DNA of 64,000 nt from Aphanothece cf. minutissima CCALA 015 (GCA_003003925.1 PVWP01000002.1:62001-126000), one strand, 5' to 3'; positions 19,752 through 29,902 are shown, numbered from the stretch's first letter. Notes: a model not told the origin generated them from the letters alone. A program made the numbers and translations.

Positions 19752-21632
19752 ATGCCCCGCCTCGACAACCTGCGGCGCCGGCTCATCGGCACTCCCCTGC
19801 CCACCAGCGCCCACCACGAGGAGCGGTACAGCAACGCCGAGGCCCTGGCGATCCTCAGCTCCGATGCCCTCTCCTCGGTGGCCTATGCGACCCAGGAAAT
19901 CGTGCTCGTGCTGGGGATGGGCGGGGCGGCGGCCCTGGGCTTCACCCTGCCGATCACGGCCCTGATCGTGGCGCTGATGCTGGTGGTGGCCAGCAGCTAC
20001 CGGCAGACGATCAAGGCCTACCCCCACGGGGGCGGCTCCTACCGGGTCTCCCAGCAGAACCTCGGGCAGACGCCGGGTCTGGTGGCCGGGGCCTCGCTAT
20101 CGATCGACTACGTGCTCACGGTGGCGGTGAGCGTGGCCGCCGGCATCGCCGCCCTCACCTCCTACGTTCCGGCGCTGGACCCCGAGCGGGTGCCCCTCTG
20201 CCTGCTGGCGGTCCTGCTGGTGATGCTCGCCAACCTGCGCGGCGTGAGCTCCAGCGCCCGGTTCCTGAGCGTGCCCACCTACCTGTTCATGGCCGCCGTC
20301 GTCACCCTGCTGGTGGCCGGGGCGATCAAGTCCGGCCTGGGCCAGCTGCCACCCCTGCCGGTGGCGGAGCAGCAGCGGCTGCTGGAGGCCGCCCACCAGG
20401 GCCGCCAGGGGCTGCAGGCCATCGGCCCCCTGCTGCTGATGCGGGCCTTCAGCTCCGGCTGCGCTGCGCTCACCGGCATCGAGGCGATCAGCGACAGCGT
20501 CGCCGCGTTCCGACCCGTGGAGTGGCGCAACGCCCGCCGAGTGCTGGTGGTGATGGTGCTGATGCTGGCCGTGATGTTCAGCGGCATCAGCGTCCTGGCC
20601 AGCCAGAGCGGTCTGGTGGTGGAGGACAACGGCCCGACGCTTCTGTACCAGCTGGGGGAGCGGATCTTCGGGGACGGCCCGTTGCTGTTCGTGCTGCAGC
20701 TGGCGACGCTGCTGATCCTGCTGCTGGCCGCCAACACAGCCTTCGCGGACTTCCCGCGGCTGGCGGCCTTTCTGGCCCAGGACGGCTTCCTGCCCCGCCA
20801 GCTCACCTCCCTCGGCGACCGGCTGGTGTTCAGCAACGGCATCCTGGCCCTCAGCGCCCTGGCGGGCCTGCTGCTGGTGCTGGTGGAAGGCAGCGTCAGC
20901 CGCCTGATCCCCCTCTATGCCGTGGGGGTGTTCATCAGCTTCACCCTCTCCCAGGCCGGGATGGTGATGCACTGGTGGAGGCTGCGGGATCGGGGCTGGC
21001 GCACCCGGGCCCTGGTCAACGGGGTGGGGGCGCTGATCACCGCCGTGGTGGGGGCGGTGCTGCTGATCAGCAAGTTCACCCAGGGGGCCTGGGTGGTGGT
21101 GCTGGCCATCCCCCTGCTGGTGATGCTGTACCGGCGCATCCGCAGCCACTACGACCACGTCGCCCGGCGCCTGCAGATGGCCTCCGACGGGCGCCTGACC
21201 CTGCCGCCTCCCCCCCCGCCCGGTGGCGGCACCCCCACGGTGGTGCTGGTGGGCCAGCTGCACCGGGGCAGTTACGAGGCCCTCTGCTTCGCCCGGAGCA
21301 TCGCCAGTGACCTGGTGGCGGTGCACGTGGATCTCGCCGGCGACCAGGGGGAGGCCTTCCGTGAGCAGTGGAGCCGCCAGCTGCCGGAGGTGCCCCTGGA
21401 GGTGCTGCCCTCCCCCTACCGCTCCCTGGTGGACCCGGTGACCCGCTTCGTGGTGGGCTTCGAGCAGCAGCACCACAAGGACCACCGGTCCTTCTGCGTG
21501 GTCGTGCTGCCGGTGTTCGTCACCCGCCGCCGCTGGGAGAACCTGCTGCACAACCAGTCGACGATCCGCCTGCGCCGCGCCCTGCGCGAGCGCGGCACCC
21601 GGGTCGTCACTACGGTCGGCTTCTACCTCTGA
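19752..21632 (+). CDS. APC-superfamily transporter, KimA-like potassium importer
   Basis: A 626-residue protein: about 12 helices (residues 30-465) and a soluble C-terminal region (about 490-626). The opening, EERYSNAEALAILSSDALSSVAYATQEI, and the loop YPHGGGSYRVSQQNLG match the KimA/YdaO group of K+:H+ symporters more closely than amino-acid permeases. In Bacillus, KimA is controlled by cyclic di-AMP; I see no ydaO riboswitch in the short leader here. It is followed 8 bp later by an SLC13/RCK transporter on the same strand. Amino-acid transport is the alternative. Confidence 0.8.
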   Translation: MPRLDNLRRRLIGTPLPTSAHHEERYSNAEALAILSSDALSSVAYATQEIVLVLGMGGAAALGFTLPITALIVALMLVVASSYRQTIKAYPHGGGSYRVSQQNLGQTPGLVAGASLSIDYVLTVAVSVAAGIAALTSYVPALDPERVPLCLLAVLLVMLANLRGVSSSARFLSVPTYLFMAAVVTLLVAGAIKSGLGQLPPLPVAEQQRLLEAAHQGRQGLQAIGPLLLMRAFSSGCAALTGIEAISDSVAAFRPVEWRNARRVLVVMVLMLAVMFSGISVLASQSGLVVEDNGPTLLYQLGERIFGDGPLLFVLQLATLLILLLAANTAFADFPRLAAFLAQDGFLPRQLTSLGDRLVFSNGILALSALAGLLLVLVEGSVSRLIPLYAVGVFISFTLSQAGMVMHWWRLRDRGWRTRALVNGVGALITAVVGAVLLISKFTQGAWVVVLAIPLLVMLYRRIRSHYDHVARRLQMASDGRLTLPPPPPPGGGTPTVVLVGQLHRGSYEALCFARSIASDLVAVHVDLAGDQGEAFREQWSRQLPEVPLEVLPSPYRSLVDPVTRFVVGFEQQHHKDHRSFCVVVLPVFVTRRRWENLLHNQSTIRLRRALRERGTRVVTTVGFYL

Positions 21633-21640
21633 ACGTGCCG

Positions 21641-23461
21641 ATGCAAGCGTTCCTCACGGTCGCCGCCACACCGGCCGGACTGATCACGCTGGCGGTGTTC
21701 GTCGGGGCGATGGTGCTGTTCGTCACCGGCTGGCTCGCCCCGGAGGTCACCGGCCTGCTGGCGGCCGCCCTGTTGGTCAGCTTCCGGGTGCTCAAGCCCG
21801 ATGAGGCGGTGCAGGGCTTCGGCAGCCCTGCCCTGATCACCCTGATGGGCCTGTTCGCCGTTTCCGCCGGGCTGTTCCGCAGCGGTGGCCTGGATCGGCT
21901 CCGGGCCCTGATCGGATCCGAGGCGGTCCGCAGCCCCCGGCGGATGATCGCCCTGATGGTGGGGGTGGTGGCCCCCATCTCCGGCTTCATCCCCAACACC
22001 CCGATCGTGGCCACCCTGCTGCCGGTGATCGAGGGCTGGTGCCACCGCCGCGGCGTCTCCCCCTCCAAGGTGCTGCTGCCCCTGTCGTTCGCCACCGTGC
22101 TGGGCGGCACCATCTCCCTGCTCGGCACCTCCACCAACCTGCTGGCCAGCGATGTGAGCCGCCAGCTGGGCTTCGGCTCCCTGGAGCTGTTCAGCTTCAC
22201 GGCCATCGGCATCCCCGTGTGGTTGCTGGGGGGGCTGTACATGCTCACCGTCTCCGACCGGCTGCTGCCGGACCGTGGCCAGGGGGACGAGGACCTGCTG
22301 GGGGGCCTCGCCCGGGACGGCTACCTCACCGACGTGCTGATCCCGGAGCAGTCCGAGCTGATCGGCCAGTCCCTGCACAACAGCCGCCTGCAGCGCCGCT
22401 TCGACGTGGACGTCCTGGAGCTGCACCGGGGCCAGGACAGCTTCAGCGCCCCCCTGGCCGACCTGCCCCTGCAGGCGGGCGACCGGCTGCTGCTGCGCTG
22501 CAACCGGGACAACCTGCTGCGCCTCCAGCAGGAGCACACCGTCACCCTGGCGCCGATCGGCGAGCAGGAGGAGGATCTGCGGGAGCTCTCCGGCGAGACC
22601 ACCTCCCCCCAGCGGGTGGTGGAGGTGCTGCTGCCCAACGGCTCCACCCTGGCGGGCGCCAGTGTGCGGGACATGCGCTTCCGCCAGCGCTACAACGCCA
22701 CCCTGCTGGCGGTGCGGCGGGGCAACCAGGTGCTGCGGGAGCTGCTGGGCCGGGTGGTGCTCCAGGCCGGCGACGTGCTGCTGCTGCAGGCCCCGGTGGA
22801 TGCCATCCGCGGCCTGCAGGCCAACAACGATCTAGTGCTGCTCGACGAGCTCGAGAAGGACCTGCCCACCACCGATCGCAAGCTCGTCGGCATGGTGATC
22901 GCGGCCCTGATGATCCTGCTGCCGATGCTCAAACTGCTGCCGCTGATGGCCGCGGTGCTGCTGGCGATGGTGGCGATGGTGGCCACGGGCTGCCTGCGTT
23001 CCGGCGAGCTGCTGCGCTCGATCCGCTGGGACGTGATCCTGCTGCTGGGCTCCCTCTCCTGCTTCAGCGTGGCGATGCAGAAGACCGGCCTGGCCGAGGC
23101 CCTGGCCACAGACCTGCTGCAGTCCCTCAGGGGCTGGCCCGCCTATGGGGTGCTGCTGGTGGTGTTCGTCCTGGGCCAGGCCTTCACCGAGGCCCTCAGC
23201 AACGGCACCACGGTGGTGCTGCTGATCCCGATCGCCACCGAACTGGCCAAGGGGCTGGCGATGCCGCCGATGGCCTTCATCTTCGCGATCACCTTCGCCG
23301 CCAGCCAGAGCTTCCTCACCCCGATCGGCTACCAGACCAACCTGATGGTGTTCGGTCCGGGTCGGTACCGCTTCCTCGACATGCCCCGCTACGGGGCCCC
23401 GCTCTCGATCCTCCTGGCCCTGGTGGTGCCCTGGCTGATCTGCCGCCACTTCGGGCTCTAG
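21641..23461 (+). CDS. SLC13/DASS-type anion transporter with two RCK_C domains
   Basis: A 606-residue transporter with split membrane halves (about 10-210 and 405-606). Between them lie two TrkA-C/RCK_C regulatory domains at about 226-305 (LIPEQSELIGQSL) and 322-400 (LLPNGSTLAGASV). This plan matches the cyanobacterial SAC1/SLT-like permeases for sulfate, dicarboxylates or related anions. Signature stretches include SGFIPNTPIVATLLPV and TSTNLLASD in the first half and ALSNGTTVVLLIPI in the second. ATG at 21641 is chosen; GTG at 21635 is possible. It is probably in an operon with the KimA-like gene. Confidence 0.88.
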   Translation: MQAFLTVAATPAGLITLAVFVGAMVLFVTGWLAPEVTGLLAAALLVSFRVLKPDEAVQGFGSPALITLMGLFAVSAGLFRSGGLDRLRALIGSEAVRSPRRMIALMVGVVAPISGFIPNTPIVATLLPVIEGWCHRRGVSPSKVLLPLSFATVLGGTISLLGTSTNLLASDVSRQLGFGSLELFSFTAIGIPVWLLGGLYMLTVSDRLLPDRGQGDEDLLGGLARDGYLTDVLIPEQSELIGQSLHNSRLQRRFDVDVLELHRGQDSFSAPLADLPLQAGDRLLLRCNRDNLLRLQQEHTVTLAPIGEQEEDLRELSGETTSPQRVVEVLLPNGSTLAGASVRDMRFRQRYNATLLAVRRGNQVLRELLGRVVLQAGDVLLLQAPVDAIRGLQANNDLVLLDELEKDLPTTDRKLVGMVIAALMILLPMLKLLPLMAAVLLAMVAMVATGCLRSGELLRSIRWDVILLLGSLSCFSVAMQKTGLAEALATDLLQSLRGWPAYGVLLVVFVLGQAFTEALSNGTTVVLLIPIATELAKGLAMPPMAFIFAITFAASQSFLTPIGYQTNLMVFGPGRYRFLDMPRYGAPLSILLALVVPWLICRHFGL

Positions 23462-23483
23462 GCAGCGACGGCCCCGCGGGCGC

Positions 23484-24149
23484 TCAGGCGGGAGGCTCCT
23501 CGCCCTTGCCCTCCAGGGCCCTCTCCTCGAACCGGGCCACCAGTTTCGGCACCACCAGCACGATCACCAGCAGCACCAGAGCACCGAGGCCGAACTCGAC
23601 AACCCCCTTCACCATCTGCTCAAAGGGGATCCAGCGGCCTCCGAGCCAGGCCAGGCCCACCATCGTCGAGGCCCAGAGCACGGCCCCCAGCATGTTGAAC
23701 AGCAGGAAGCGGCGGTAGGGCATGCGGACCGCCCCGGCGATGGGGCCGGCCAGCACCCGCAGCACCGCCACGAACCGGCCCAGCAGGACCGACTTGCCGG
23801 CATGGCGCAGGAACCGCTCCCGCAGGGCCTCCATCTGCTCCGGGGTCCGGCCCAGCAGCCGTCCGGCCCGCAGCAGCAGTCCCCAGCCCGCCCGGCGGCC
23901 CACCCAGTAGCCGATGTTGTCCCCCAGGATCGCTCCGCCGGCCGCCGCCCCCATCACCCCGAGCACCTGCAGCTGGCCGCTGCCGGCCGCATAGCCCGCC
24001 AGCAGGGTCACCGTTTCCCCGGGCAGGGGCACGCCGGCGTTCTCCAGCAGCATGGCGACGAACACCACCCAGTACCCCCAGTCGTGGAGAAGGGATTCCA
24101 GGGTGGTGAGGCTGATGGTCCCGTCGAACACGGCCAGGGGCCAGGCCAT
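23484..24149 (-). CDS. DedA family membrane protein
   Basis: A 221-residue DedA/SNARE-associated (VTT) protein. It has the amphipathic region ENAGVPLPGETVTLLAG (about 37-53), GDNIGYWVGRRAG, and the basic motif LLGRFVAVLRVLAGPIAGAVRMPYRRF (split, about 125-150), plus two or three further helices. DedA proteins are thought to flip lipids, including undecaprenyl phosphate, or to support membrane energetics. It ends 22 bp from the convergent SLC13 gene. It is likely co-directional with the polysaccharide deacetylase upstream (24-bp gap). Confidence 0.93.
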   Translation of the reverse strand: MAWPLAVFDGTISLTTLESLLHDWGYWVVFVAMLLENAGVPLPGETVTLLAGYAAGSGQLQVLGVMGAAAGGAILGDNIGYWVGRRAGWGLLLRAGRLLGRTPEQMEALRERFLRHAGKSVLLGRFVAVLRVLAGPIAGAVRMPYRRFLLFNMLGAVLWASTMVGLAWLGGRWIPFEQMVKGVVEFGLGALVLLVIVLVVPKLVARFEERALEGKGEEPPA

Positions 24150-24173
24150 CGCAACGTGGAAGGAATCCAGACC

Positions 24174-25181
24174 CTATCTCCCCGGCCAGGCCAGTGTTCC
24201 GGTGCAGAGCCAGCGGCGGCGGCGCAGCGGGTTGGCGTGGGGCCCCGGCCAGGTGAAGCGGGGCAGGGCCAGGGGCGGGGTGGCGGGGGTGATCAGGGCG
24301 GCGTCGACGGTGGCCACCTGGAGGTAGTGGCGGCCGCAGATCTCCCCGTCGCCGGGCAGATGGCTGTTGAAGGGGTAGGAGAAGGCCCGAGGGGGCTCCC
24401 CCAGCACCTGCTGGAGCGCGGCGGCCGAGCGGATCAGCTCCTCTTCGAACGCCTCCGGGCTGATGTTGCAGCGGGGCACGTGGTGGTGGCCGTGGCTGCC
24501 CAGCTCATGGCCGGCCTCCCGGGCCCGGCGCAGGTGGTCGGCGCCGGGGTAGAGGCGAGCGGCCGCTGCCGCCAGTGCGCCGGCCGTGTCAAAGCGCTCC
24601 GCCAGCTCCGCCAGCAGCTCCCGCACCCGTACCACGGGGGTGCCATCCCGCAGCCGGGCGATCAGGGCCGCGCCCTCCAGGTCGGCCGGCAGATCCAGCC
24701 GCTGCCGGGCCAGTTCCGCCAGCCGGGGCGCCAGGCGGGGATGGGCGCCATACCAGTAGAGGGCGTGCTCCCAGACCAGCTCCCCGGCGGCGTGCATCGC
24801 CGTGGACTGGAAGAACACCGCCGGGATCCCCAGGCTCCGCAGCACGTCCATTCCCTGCTCGTAGTTGCAGCGCAGACCGTCATCGAAGCTGACGATCACC
24901 CCGAACTCGGAGCCCGTGGGGAAGCGGCCGGCCCGCAGGTCGGCGTAGGTGAGGAAGCGGGCGCCGCGGCGCCGCAGGACGCCCAGCTCGGCGGCCAGCT
25001 CCTCGGGGGGAATCGGCGGCACCCCGAAGCGGTCGAGGAAGGGCTCCCGGCCCGGCTCGTCCACCCGGTGGTACAGCAGACACAGCACCTTGCCCCGCAG
25101 GCGCCGCAGCCAGAGGCGATCCAGTGGAGGCAGGAACAGCAGGTCCGCCGCCCGGTTGGCCGCCCGCCCCAGGCGGCTCAT
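24174..25181 (-). CDS. Polysaccharide deacetylase (NodB-like, CE4)
   Basis: A 335-residue deacetylase. Motif 1 is VSFDDGL (catalytic and metal Asp pair, about 99-105). The metal histidines lie in GSHGHHHVPRC, and YPFNSH follows later. There is no clear signal peptide, so it may be cytosolic or membrane-peripheral. ATG at 25181-25179 overlaps the stop of the formyltransferase gene (ATGA), implying the two proteins act together, for example on an amino sugar in a lipid-linked or surface glycan. The substrate is unknown. Confidence 0.88.
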   Translation of the reverse strand: MSRLGRAANRAADLLFLPPLDRLWLRRLRGKVLCLLYHRVDEPGREPFLDRFGVPPIPPEELAAELGVLRRRGARFLTYADLRAGRFPTGSEFGVIVSFDDGLRCNYEQGMDVLRSLGIPAVFFQSTAMHAAGELVWEHALYWYGAHPRLAPRLAELARQRLDLPADLEGAALIARLRDGTPVVRVRELLAELAERFDTAGALAAAAARLYPGADHLRRAREAGHELGSHGHHHVPRCNISPEAFEEELIRSAAALQQVLGEPPRAFSYPFNSHLPGDGEICGRHYLQVATVDAALITPATPPLALPRFTWPGPHANPLRRRRWLCTGTLAWPGR

Positions 25182-26050
25182 GGCTGCTCCCCCCGCACCA
25201 CCCGCACGGCCCCGTCGCGGCGCGCCTGGTCGGCCAGGTAGTCGCGCACCAGGCCCCGGGCGATGCGGCGGTTGGCCATCAGCCGCTGCCAGGGCTCGTA
25301 GACGTAGCCGGTGCGCCGCAGGAACAGCTTGCCCTTCTCCCACTGGGGCACCCGCGGCGCGGTGCCGGCCTCGAGCCGGTGGGCTGCCTCGATCAGCAGC
25401 TCGATGCCCACCTGGAAGCTGCGTACCTCGATGGTCTCGACGTTGTCGTCGGGATGCATCGGCACGTGGGCCGACAGGATGATGTCGCCGCTGTCGATGC
25501 CGGGGTCGATGTGGTGGACCGTCACCCCCACCAGCTCCGGATGTCCCTCCATGAGCATGTAGAGGTTGCAGTTGGCGCCGCGGGCGTAGGGCGACAGCCC
25601 GGTGTGCAGGTTGATGAGGCCGTGGCGGATGGCGGGGATCAGCTCCAGCACCGGCTGGCGAAGCAGCTGGGTGCCGTTCACCAGGACGATGTCGGGGGCC
25701 ACCTGGCGCAGGAAGTCGGCGGTGCGCGCCTCGTTGATGGCGGCGGTCACCAGCACCGGCACCCCGTCCGGCAGCTCGGGCGGGGCGCCGCCGTGATGGA
25801 ACAGCTGGCGCTGCAGGGCCGCGCCGCGGCGGTCGTGGGGCCGCAGCAGCACCCGGGCGATCAGCTGGCGCAGCAGCCGCAGGGGCCGGCGGTACTTCGC
25901 CAGCCGGGAGAGCAGGCTGCGGCTGGCCGGTGGCGACACCTGCAGCACCACGCCCACCAGGGTGAAGTCCTCGGCGGCCCGCCGCACCAGGTGGCGCTGG
26001 TAGAGGCCGTCGCAGCAGAGCACCGCCACCCGCAGGGAGCTCACGGCCAT
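25178..26050 (-). CDS. Formyltransferase-family protein (Fmt/ArnA-like)
   Basis: A 290-residue protein with the 10-formyl-tetrahydrofolate-dependent fold. The catalytic Asn and His are in INLHTGLSPYARG, and the Asp is in HHIDPGIDSGDII. It lacks the C-terminal tRNA-binding domain expected of methionyl-tRNA formyltransferase, so a sugar N-formyltransferase or similar role is more likely. ATG at 26050 was chosen because the conserved Rossmann-like start (LRVAVLCCDG) follows immediately. It is translationally coupled to the deacetylase and divergent from peptide deformylase across 85 bp. Confidence 0.82.
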   Translation of the reverse strand: MAVSSLRVAVLCCDGLYQRHLVRRAAEDFTLVGVVLQVSPPASRSLLSRLAKYRRPLRLLRQLIARVLLRPHDRRGAALQRQLFHHGGAPPELPDGVPVLVTAAINEARTADFLRQVAPDIVLVNGTQLLRQPVLELIPAIRHGLINLHTGLSPYARGANCNLYMLMEGHPELVGVTVHHIDPGIDSGDIILSAHVPMHPDDNVETIEVRSFQVGIELLIEAAHRLEAGTAPRVPQWEKGKLFLRRTGYVYEPWQRLMANRRIARGLVRDYLADQARRDGAVRVVRGEQP

Positions 26051-26135
26051 GGAACCGCCGATCGCAGCGTCATGAGCGGATGGTACGGACGGGGCGGCCG
26101 GAAGGCGGCACAGTGGGACCGATCCTGAGGCGCCC

Positions 26136-26630
26136 ATGGCCGTCCGTGACGTGCTGACCATCGGAGATCCGCGCCTGCGCCAGGTGAGTGCGCCGGTGGA
26201 ATGCTTCGACGACCCCGGCCTGCCGGCCCTGCTCGACGACCTGCGCGACACCATGGCCGCCAACGCGGGGGCCGGTCTGGCCGCCCCCCAGATCGGTGTG
26301 CCCCTGCGGGTGGTGATCTTCGGCGTCACCCGCAACCCCCGCTACCCGGAGGCGCCCCCGATCCCGGAGACGGTGCTGATCAATCCGGTGCTAACGCCCC
26401 TCGGCGACGACCGGGACGACGACGCCTGGGAGGGCTGCCTGAGCGTGCCCGGCTGGCGGGCCCGGGTGCCCCGCTGGCGCCGCCTGCGTTACCGGGGCTT
26501 CGACGGCCGGGGGCAACCCTTCGAGCGGGAGGTGGAGGGCTTCCACGCCCGGGTGGTGCAGCACGAGTGCGACCACCTCGATGGGGTGCTGTTTCCGGAT
26601 CGGGTGCCGGCGGGGCTGCCCCGTGGCTGA
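26136..26630 (+). CDS. def: Peptide deformylase
   Basis: A 164-residue iron/zinc hydrolase that removes the N-formyl group from nascent proteins. All three motifs are intact: [10 protein letters not shown] (about 47-56), EGCLSVPG (metal Cys) and QHECDHLDG (metal His pair and catalytic Glu). The stop overlaps the GTG start region of the downstream NCS2 permease (GTGGCTGA). The C-terminus is short, as in type 1B/2-like cyanobacterial enzymes. Confidence 0.95.
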   Translation: MAVRDVLTIGDPRLRQVSAPVECFDDPGLPALLDDLRDTMAANAGAGLAAPQIGVPLRVVIFGVTRNPRYPEAPPIPETVLINPVLTPLGDDRDDDAWEGCLSVPGWRARVPRWRRLRYRGFDGRGQPFEREVEGFHARVVQHECDHLDGVLFPDRVPAGLPRG

Positions 26631-28197
26631 GAGCACCGGAGCCTCCCCCCGCTGGTGGGTGCGCGGCGACCTGGACGGCTTCCTGGGCCTGGGCCTCGAC
26701 AACCTGATCCAGATCCTGCTGATCGTGGCCCTCTGCCGCGGCGTGCTCGGGTATCCCGATGGCCTGATCTTCGGCACGATCCTGCCGGCCACGGGCATCA
26801 GCCTGGTGGTGGGCAACGTGGCCTACGCCGTCCAGGCCCACCGCCTGGGGCGGCGCGAGGGCCGTGACGACCGCACCGCCCTGCCCTACGGCATCAACAC
26901 GGTCAGTCTGTTCGCCTACGTGTTCCTGGTGATGCTGCCGGTGAAGCTGGCGGCCACCGGCCAGGGCCTGGATCCCCAGGCCGCCTCCCTGCTCTCCTGG
27001 CGCGCCGGCCTGCTGGCCTGCCTCGGGTCGGGACTGATCGAGGCGGGGGGCGCCTTCCTGGTGGCCCCCCTGCGCCGCTGGCTGCCCCGGGCGGCCCTGC
27101 TCTCCACCCTGGCCGGCATCGCCCTGGGCTACATCGGCCTGGGGTTCCTGCTGCGCACCTACGCCGTCCCCATTGTGGGGCTGGCGGTGCTGGCGGTGAT
27201 CCTGCTGGCCTACTTCGGCCAGGCGCGGCTGCCCCTGCCGGGTGGCCTGCTGGCGGTGCTGGTGGGCATCGTCCTGGCCGCGGCCACGGGTCTGCTGCGG
27301 CTGGACGGCCCCACCTGGCAGGCCAACCTCGCCCAGGTGGGCCTGCACCTGCCCGTGCCCCGCCTCGGTGCCCTCTGGGAGGGTCGCGATGACCTGCTGC
27401 CCTGGCTGGGGGTGACGGTGCCGATGGGTCTGTTCAACCTGCTGGCGTCACTGCAGAACCTGGAGAGCGCCGAGGCGGCCGGAGACGCCTATCCGGTGAA
27501 GAGCTCCCTGGTGATCAACGGCATCGGCACGGTCGCCGCCGCCGTTCTGGGCTCCTGCTTCCCCACCACCATCTACATCGGCCACCCGGGCTGGAAGGGC
27601 ATGGGCGCCCGCATCGGCTACTCCTGGCTCAACGGGCTGGTGATGGGCCTGGGCTGTCTGCTGGGACTGTTCGGGGTGGTGGGCCAGCTGGTGCCGATCG
27701 AGGCCGGTATGGCGATCGTGCTCTACATCGCCCTGGTGATGGCGGCCCAGGCCTTCCAGGCCACACCCTCCGCCCATGCCCCCGCCGTGGCCCTGGGGCT
27801 GTTGCCCGGCCTGGCGGGCTGGGGGGCCCTGATGCTGAAGGCGGGGCTGCGGGCCGGGGGCAGCGGCACCCCGGCCAACCCCTTCGGTCCCCAGCTGCTG
27901 CTGCCCCTGCAGCAGGCGGATGTGTGGGCCGCCGGCGCCTTCGCCCTCGAGCAGGGCCAGATCCTGGCGGCCATGCTGCTGGCGGCGATGCTGGTGTACG
28001 TGATCGAGCAGCGCTTCCGCGCCGCCGCCCTCTGCGCCCTGGTGGCCGCCGCCGCCTCCTGGCTGGGCCTGATCCATGCCTGGAGCTTCACCCTGGCCGA
28101 CACGGTTCTCGACCCCGGCTGGGGCAGCGGCACCCCCTGGGCCCTGGGCTATCTGGCGATGGCGGTGGTGTTTCTGCTGGGGCGTCCGCAGCGCTGA
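26623..28197 (+). CDS. NCS2-family permease (nucleobase/xanthine-type)
   Basis: A 524-residue membrane protein with about 14 helices. Recognisable features are [16 protein letters not shown] near the N-terminus, the segment [14 protein letters not shown] and, later, [19 protein letters not shown] and [13 protein letters not shown], which resemble the NCS2/AzgA branch of purine transporters. The start is GTG at 26623, inside the last codons of def, so the genes are coupled. The substrate is not determined; purine or uracil uptake is the family expectation. Confidence 0.8.
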   Translation: MAESTGASPRWWVRGDLDGFLGLGLDNLIQILLIVALCRGVLGYPDGLIFGTILPATGISLVVGNVAYAVQAHRLGRREGRDDRTALPYGINTVSLFAYVFLVMLPVKLAATGQGLDPQAASLLSWRAGLLACLGSGLIEAGGAFLVAPLRRWLPRAALLSTLAGIALGYIGLGFLLRTYAVPIVGLAVLAVILLAYFGQARLPLPGGLLAVLVGIVLAAATGLLRLDGPTWQANLAQVGLHLPVPRLGALWEGRDDLLPWLGVTVPMGLFNLLASLQNLESAEAAGDAYPVKSSLVINGIGTVAAAVLGSCFPTTIYIGHPGWKGMGARIGYSWLNGLVMGLGCLLGLFGVVGQLVPIEAGMAIVLYIALVMAAQAFQATPSAHAPAVALGLLPGLAGWGALMLKAGLRAGGSGTPANPFGPQLLLPLQQADVWAAGAFALEQGQILAAMLLAAMLVYVIEQRFRAAALCALVAAAASWLGLIHAWSFTLADTVLDPGWGSGTPWALGYLAMAVVFLLGRPQR

Positions 28198-28238
28198 ACC
28201 GGGCGCTGCCTAGGGTTAGGCGATTGCAGCGCCGCCCC

Positions 28239-28787
28239 ATGGCCTCCGCACTCAAGGGACGCCTCAAGCGGATGGAGCAACGCTTCGAGCGGGTGCTGTG
28301 GCGCCTGCGGCTGATCGCCATCTTGCCGGTGGTGATGAGCCTGGTGAGCACGGTGGTGTCCTTCGTGCTGGGCACCCTGGAGATCGCCAAGGCGCTCTTC
28401 TCCCTCGGGCACGTCGATCAGCTCGACAAGACCTTCGTGGCCGAACTGCTGGGGGCGATCGTCTCGGGGATCGACCTCTACCTGATCGGCATCGCCCTGC
28501 TGATCTTCGGCTACGGGGTCTACGAACTGCTGATCTCCCCGATCGAGGCGGCCCGGGAGCACGACCAGGGGGGCGGCGGCCTGCTGGACATCCGCAACCT
28601 CGACCAGCTGAAGGAGAAACTGGTCAAGGTGCTGGTGGTGGCGCTGATCGTGTCCGCGTTCAAGGCGATGCTCACCCTGCCGATCAAGGACGGCCCCTCC
28701 CTGGCCTTCTTCAGCCTGAGCGTGCTGCTGCTGGCCCTGAGCGGCTACCTGGTCACGGGCAACGCCGACAAGGTGCTCCACCGATGA
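28239..28787 (+). CDS. UPF0114/YqhA family membrane protein
   Basis: A 182-residue protein with four hydrophobic helices (about 24-46, 65-95, 130-150, 155-175) and the family stretch IVSGIDLYLIGIALLIFGYGVYELLIS (split, about 71-97). Related E. coli YqhA has no established function. The TGA stop overlaps the pyrC ATG (ATGA), so translation is coupled, although a functional link to pyrimidine synthesis is not known. Confidence 0.88.
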   Translation: MASALKGRLKRMEQRFERVLWRLRLIAILPVVMSLVSTVVSFVLGTLEIAKALFSLGHVDQLDKTFVAELLGAIVSGIDLYLIGIALLIFGYGVYELLISPIEAAREHDQGGGGLLDIRNLDQLKEKLVKVLVVALIVSAFKAMLTLPIKDGPSLAFFSLSVLLLALSGYLVTGNADKVLHR

Positions 28788-29875
28788 CGGCCGCGGCCCC
28801 GCCGGAGTCCGCCGCCCCGCCCCAGCGGCTGCGGCTGCGCCGTCCCGACGACTGGCACGTGCACCTGCGCGACAGGGCCCTGCTGCAGATGGTGGCCCCG
28901 GCCACGGCCCGCAGCTTCGGGCGGGCGATCGTGATGCCCAACCTCAGCCCGCCGATCACCACGGTGGCGGCCGCCATGGCCTACGGCGCCCGGATCCGGG
29001 CGGCCCTGCCGGACGGCAGCCATTTCACCCCCCTGCTCACCGCCTACCTCACCGACACGATCGATCCTGCGGAGATCGAGCGCGGCCACCGGGAGGGGGT
29101 CTTCACGGCCTGCAAGCTCTACCCGGCCCATGCCACCACCAACGCCGCCGCCGGTGTCACCGACCTGGCCCGGATCGCGCCGGTGCTGGCGACGATGGAG
29201 CGCATCGGCATGCCCCTGCTCATCCACGGCGAGGTGACCGACGCCGAGATCGACATCTTCGATCGCGAAGCCGTGTTCATCGAGCGCCACCTGGCGCCGC
29301 TGCTGGCGCGGCATCCGGGCCTGAAGGTGGTGCTGGAGCACATCACCACCGCCGACTCCGTCGCCTTCGTCCGCCAGGCGGGGCCCAACCTGGCCGCCAC
29401 CATCACCCCCCACCACCTGCACATCAACCGCAACGCCATGTTCCAGGGCGGGCTGCGGCCGGACTTCTACTGCCTGCCGGTGGCCAAGCGCGAACGCCAC
29501 CGGCTGGCCCTGCGCCAGGCGGCCACCTCCGGGGAGCCCAGCTTCTTCCTGGGCACCGATTCGGCCCCCCATCCCCGCTCGGCCAAGGAGAGCGCCTGTG
29601 GCTGCGCCGGCATCTACAACGCCCCCTTCGCCCTGGAGAGCTACGCGGCGGTGTTCGAGCAGGAGGGGACCCTGGATCGGCTGGAGGCTTTCGCCAGCCT
29701 GCACGGACCCGCCTTCTACGGGCTGCCCTTGAACGACGGCCACATCACCCTGGTGCGGGAGCCCCACACGGTGCCGCCCCGCCTGCACGGCAACGCCGCC
29801 GACGGCGCCGCCACCACCCTGGTGCCCTTCCATGCCGGCCAGGTGCTGCACTGGCGGCTGGCGGACGACGGCTGA
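28784..29875 (+). CDS. pyrC: Dihydroorotase (class II, homodimeric)
   Basis: A 363-residue amidohydrolase catalysing reversible cyclisation of carbamoyl-aspartate to dihydroorotate. Zinc ligands are seen in WHVHLRD. The carboxylated lysine is in ACKLYPAHATTN, with further ligands in LLIHGEV and LEHITT and the catalytic Asp in GTDSAPH. An N-terminal extension of about 15 Ala/Pro-rich residues precedes the barrel. It starts at ATG 28784, which overlaps the upstream stop. Confidence 0.97.
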   Translation: MTAAAPPESAAPPQRLRLRRPDDWHVHLRDRALLQMVAPATARSFGRAIVMPNLSPPITTVAAAMAYGARIRAALPDGSHFTPLLTAYLTDTIDPAEIERGHREGVFTACKLYPAHATTNAAAGVTDLARIAPVLATMERIGMPLLIHGEVTDAEIDIFDREAVFIERHLAPLLARHPGLKVVLEHITTADSVAFVRQAGPNLAATITPHHLHINRNAMFQGGLRPDFYCLPVAKRERHRLALRQAATSGEPSFFLGTDSAPHPRSAKESACGCAGIYNAPFALESYAAVFEQEGTLDRLEAFASLHGPAFYGLPLNDGHITLVREPHTVPPRLHGNAADGAATTLVPFHAGQVLHWRLADDG

Positions 29876-29902
29876 GGGCCAGCCCGGGGCCACCGGGATC
29901 GA

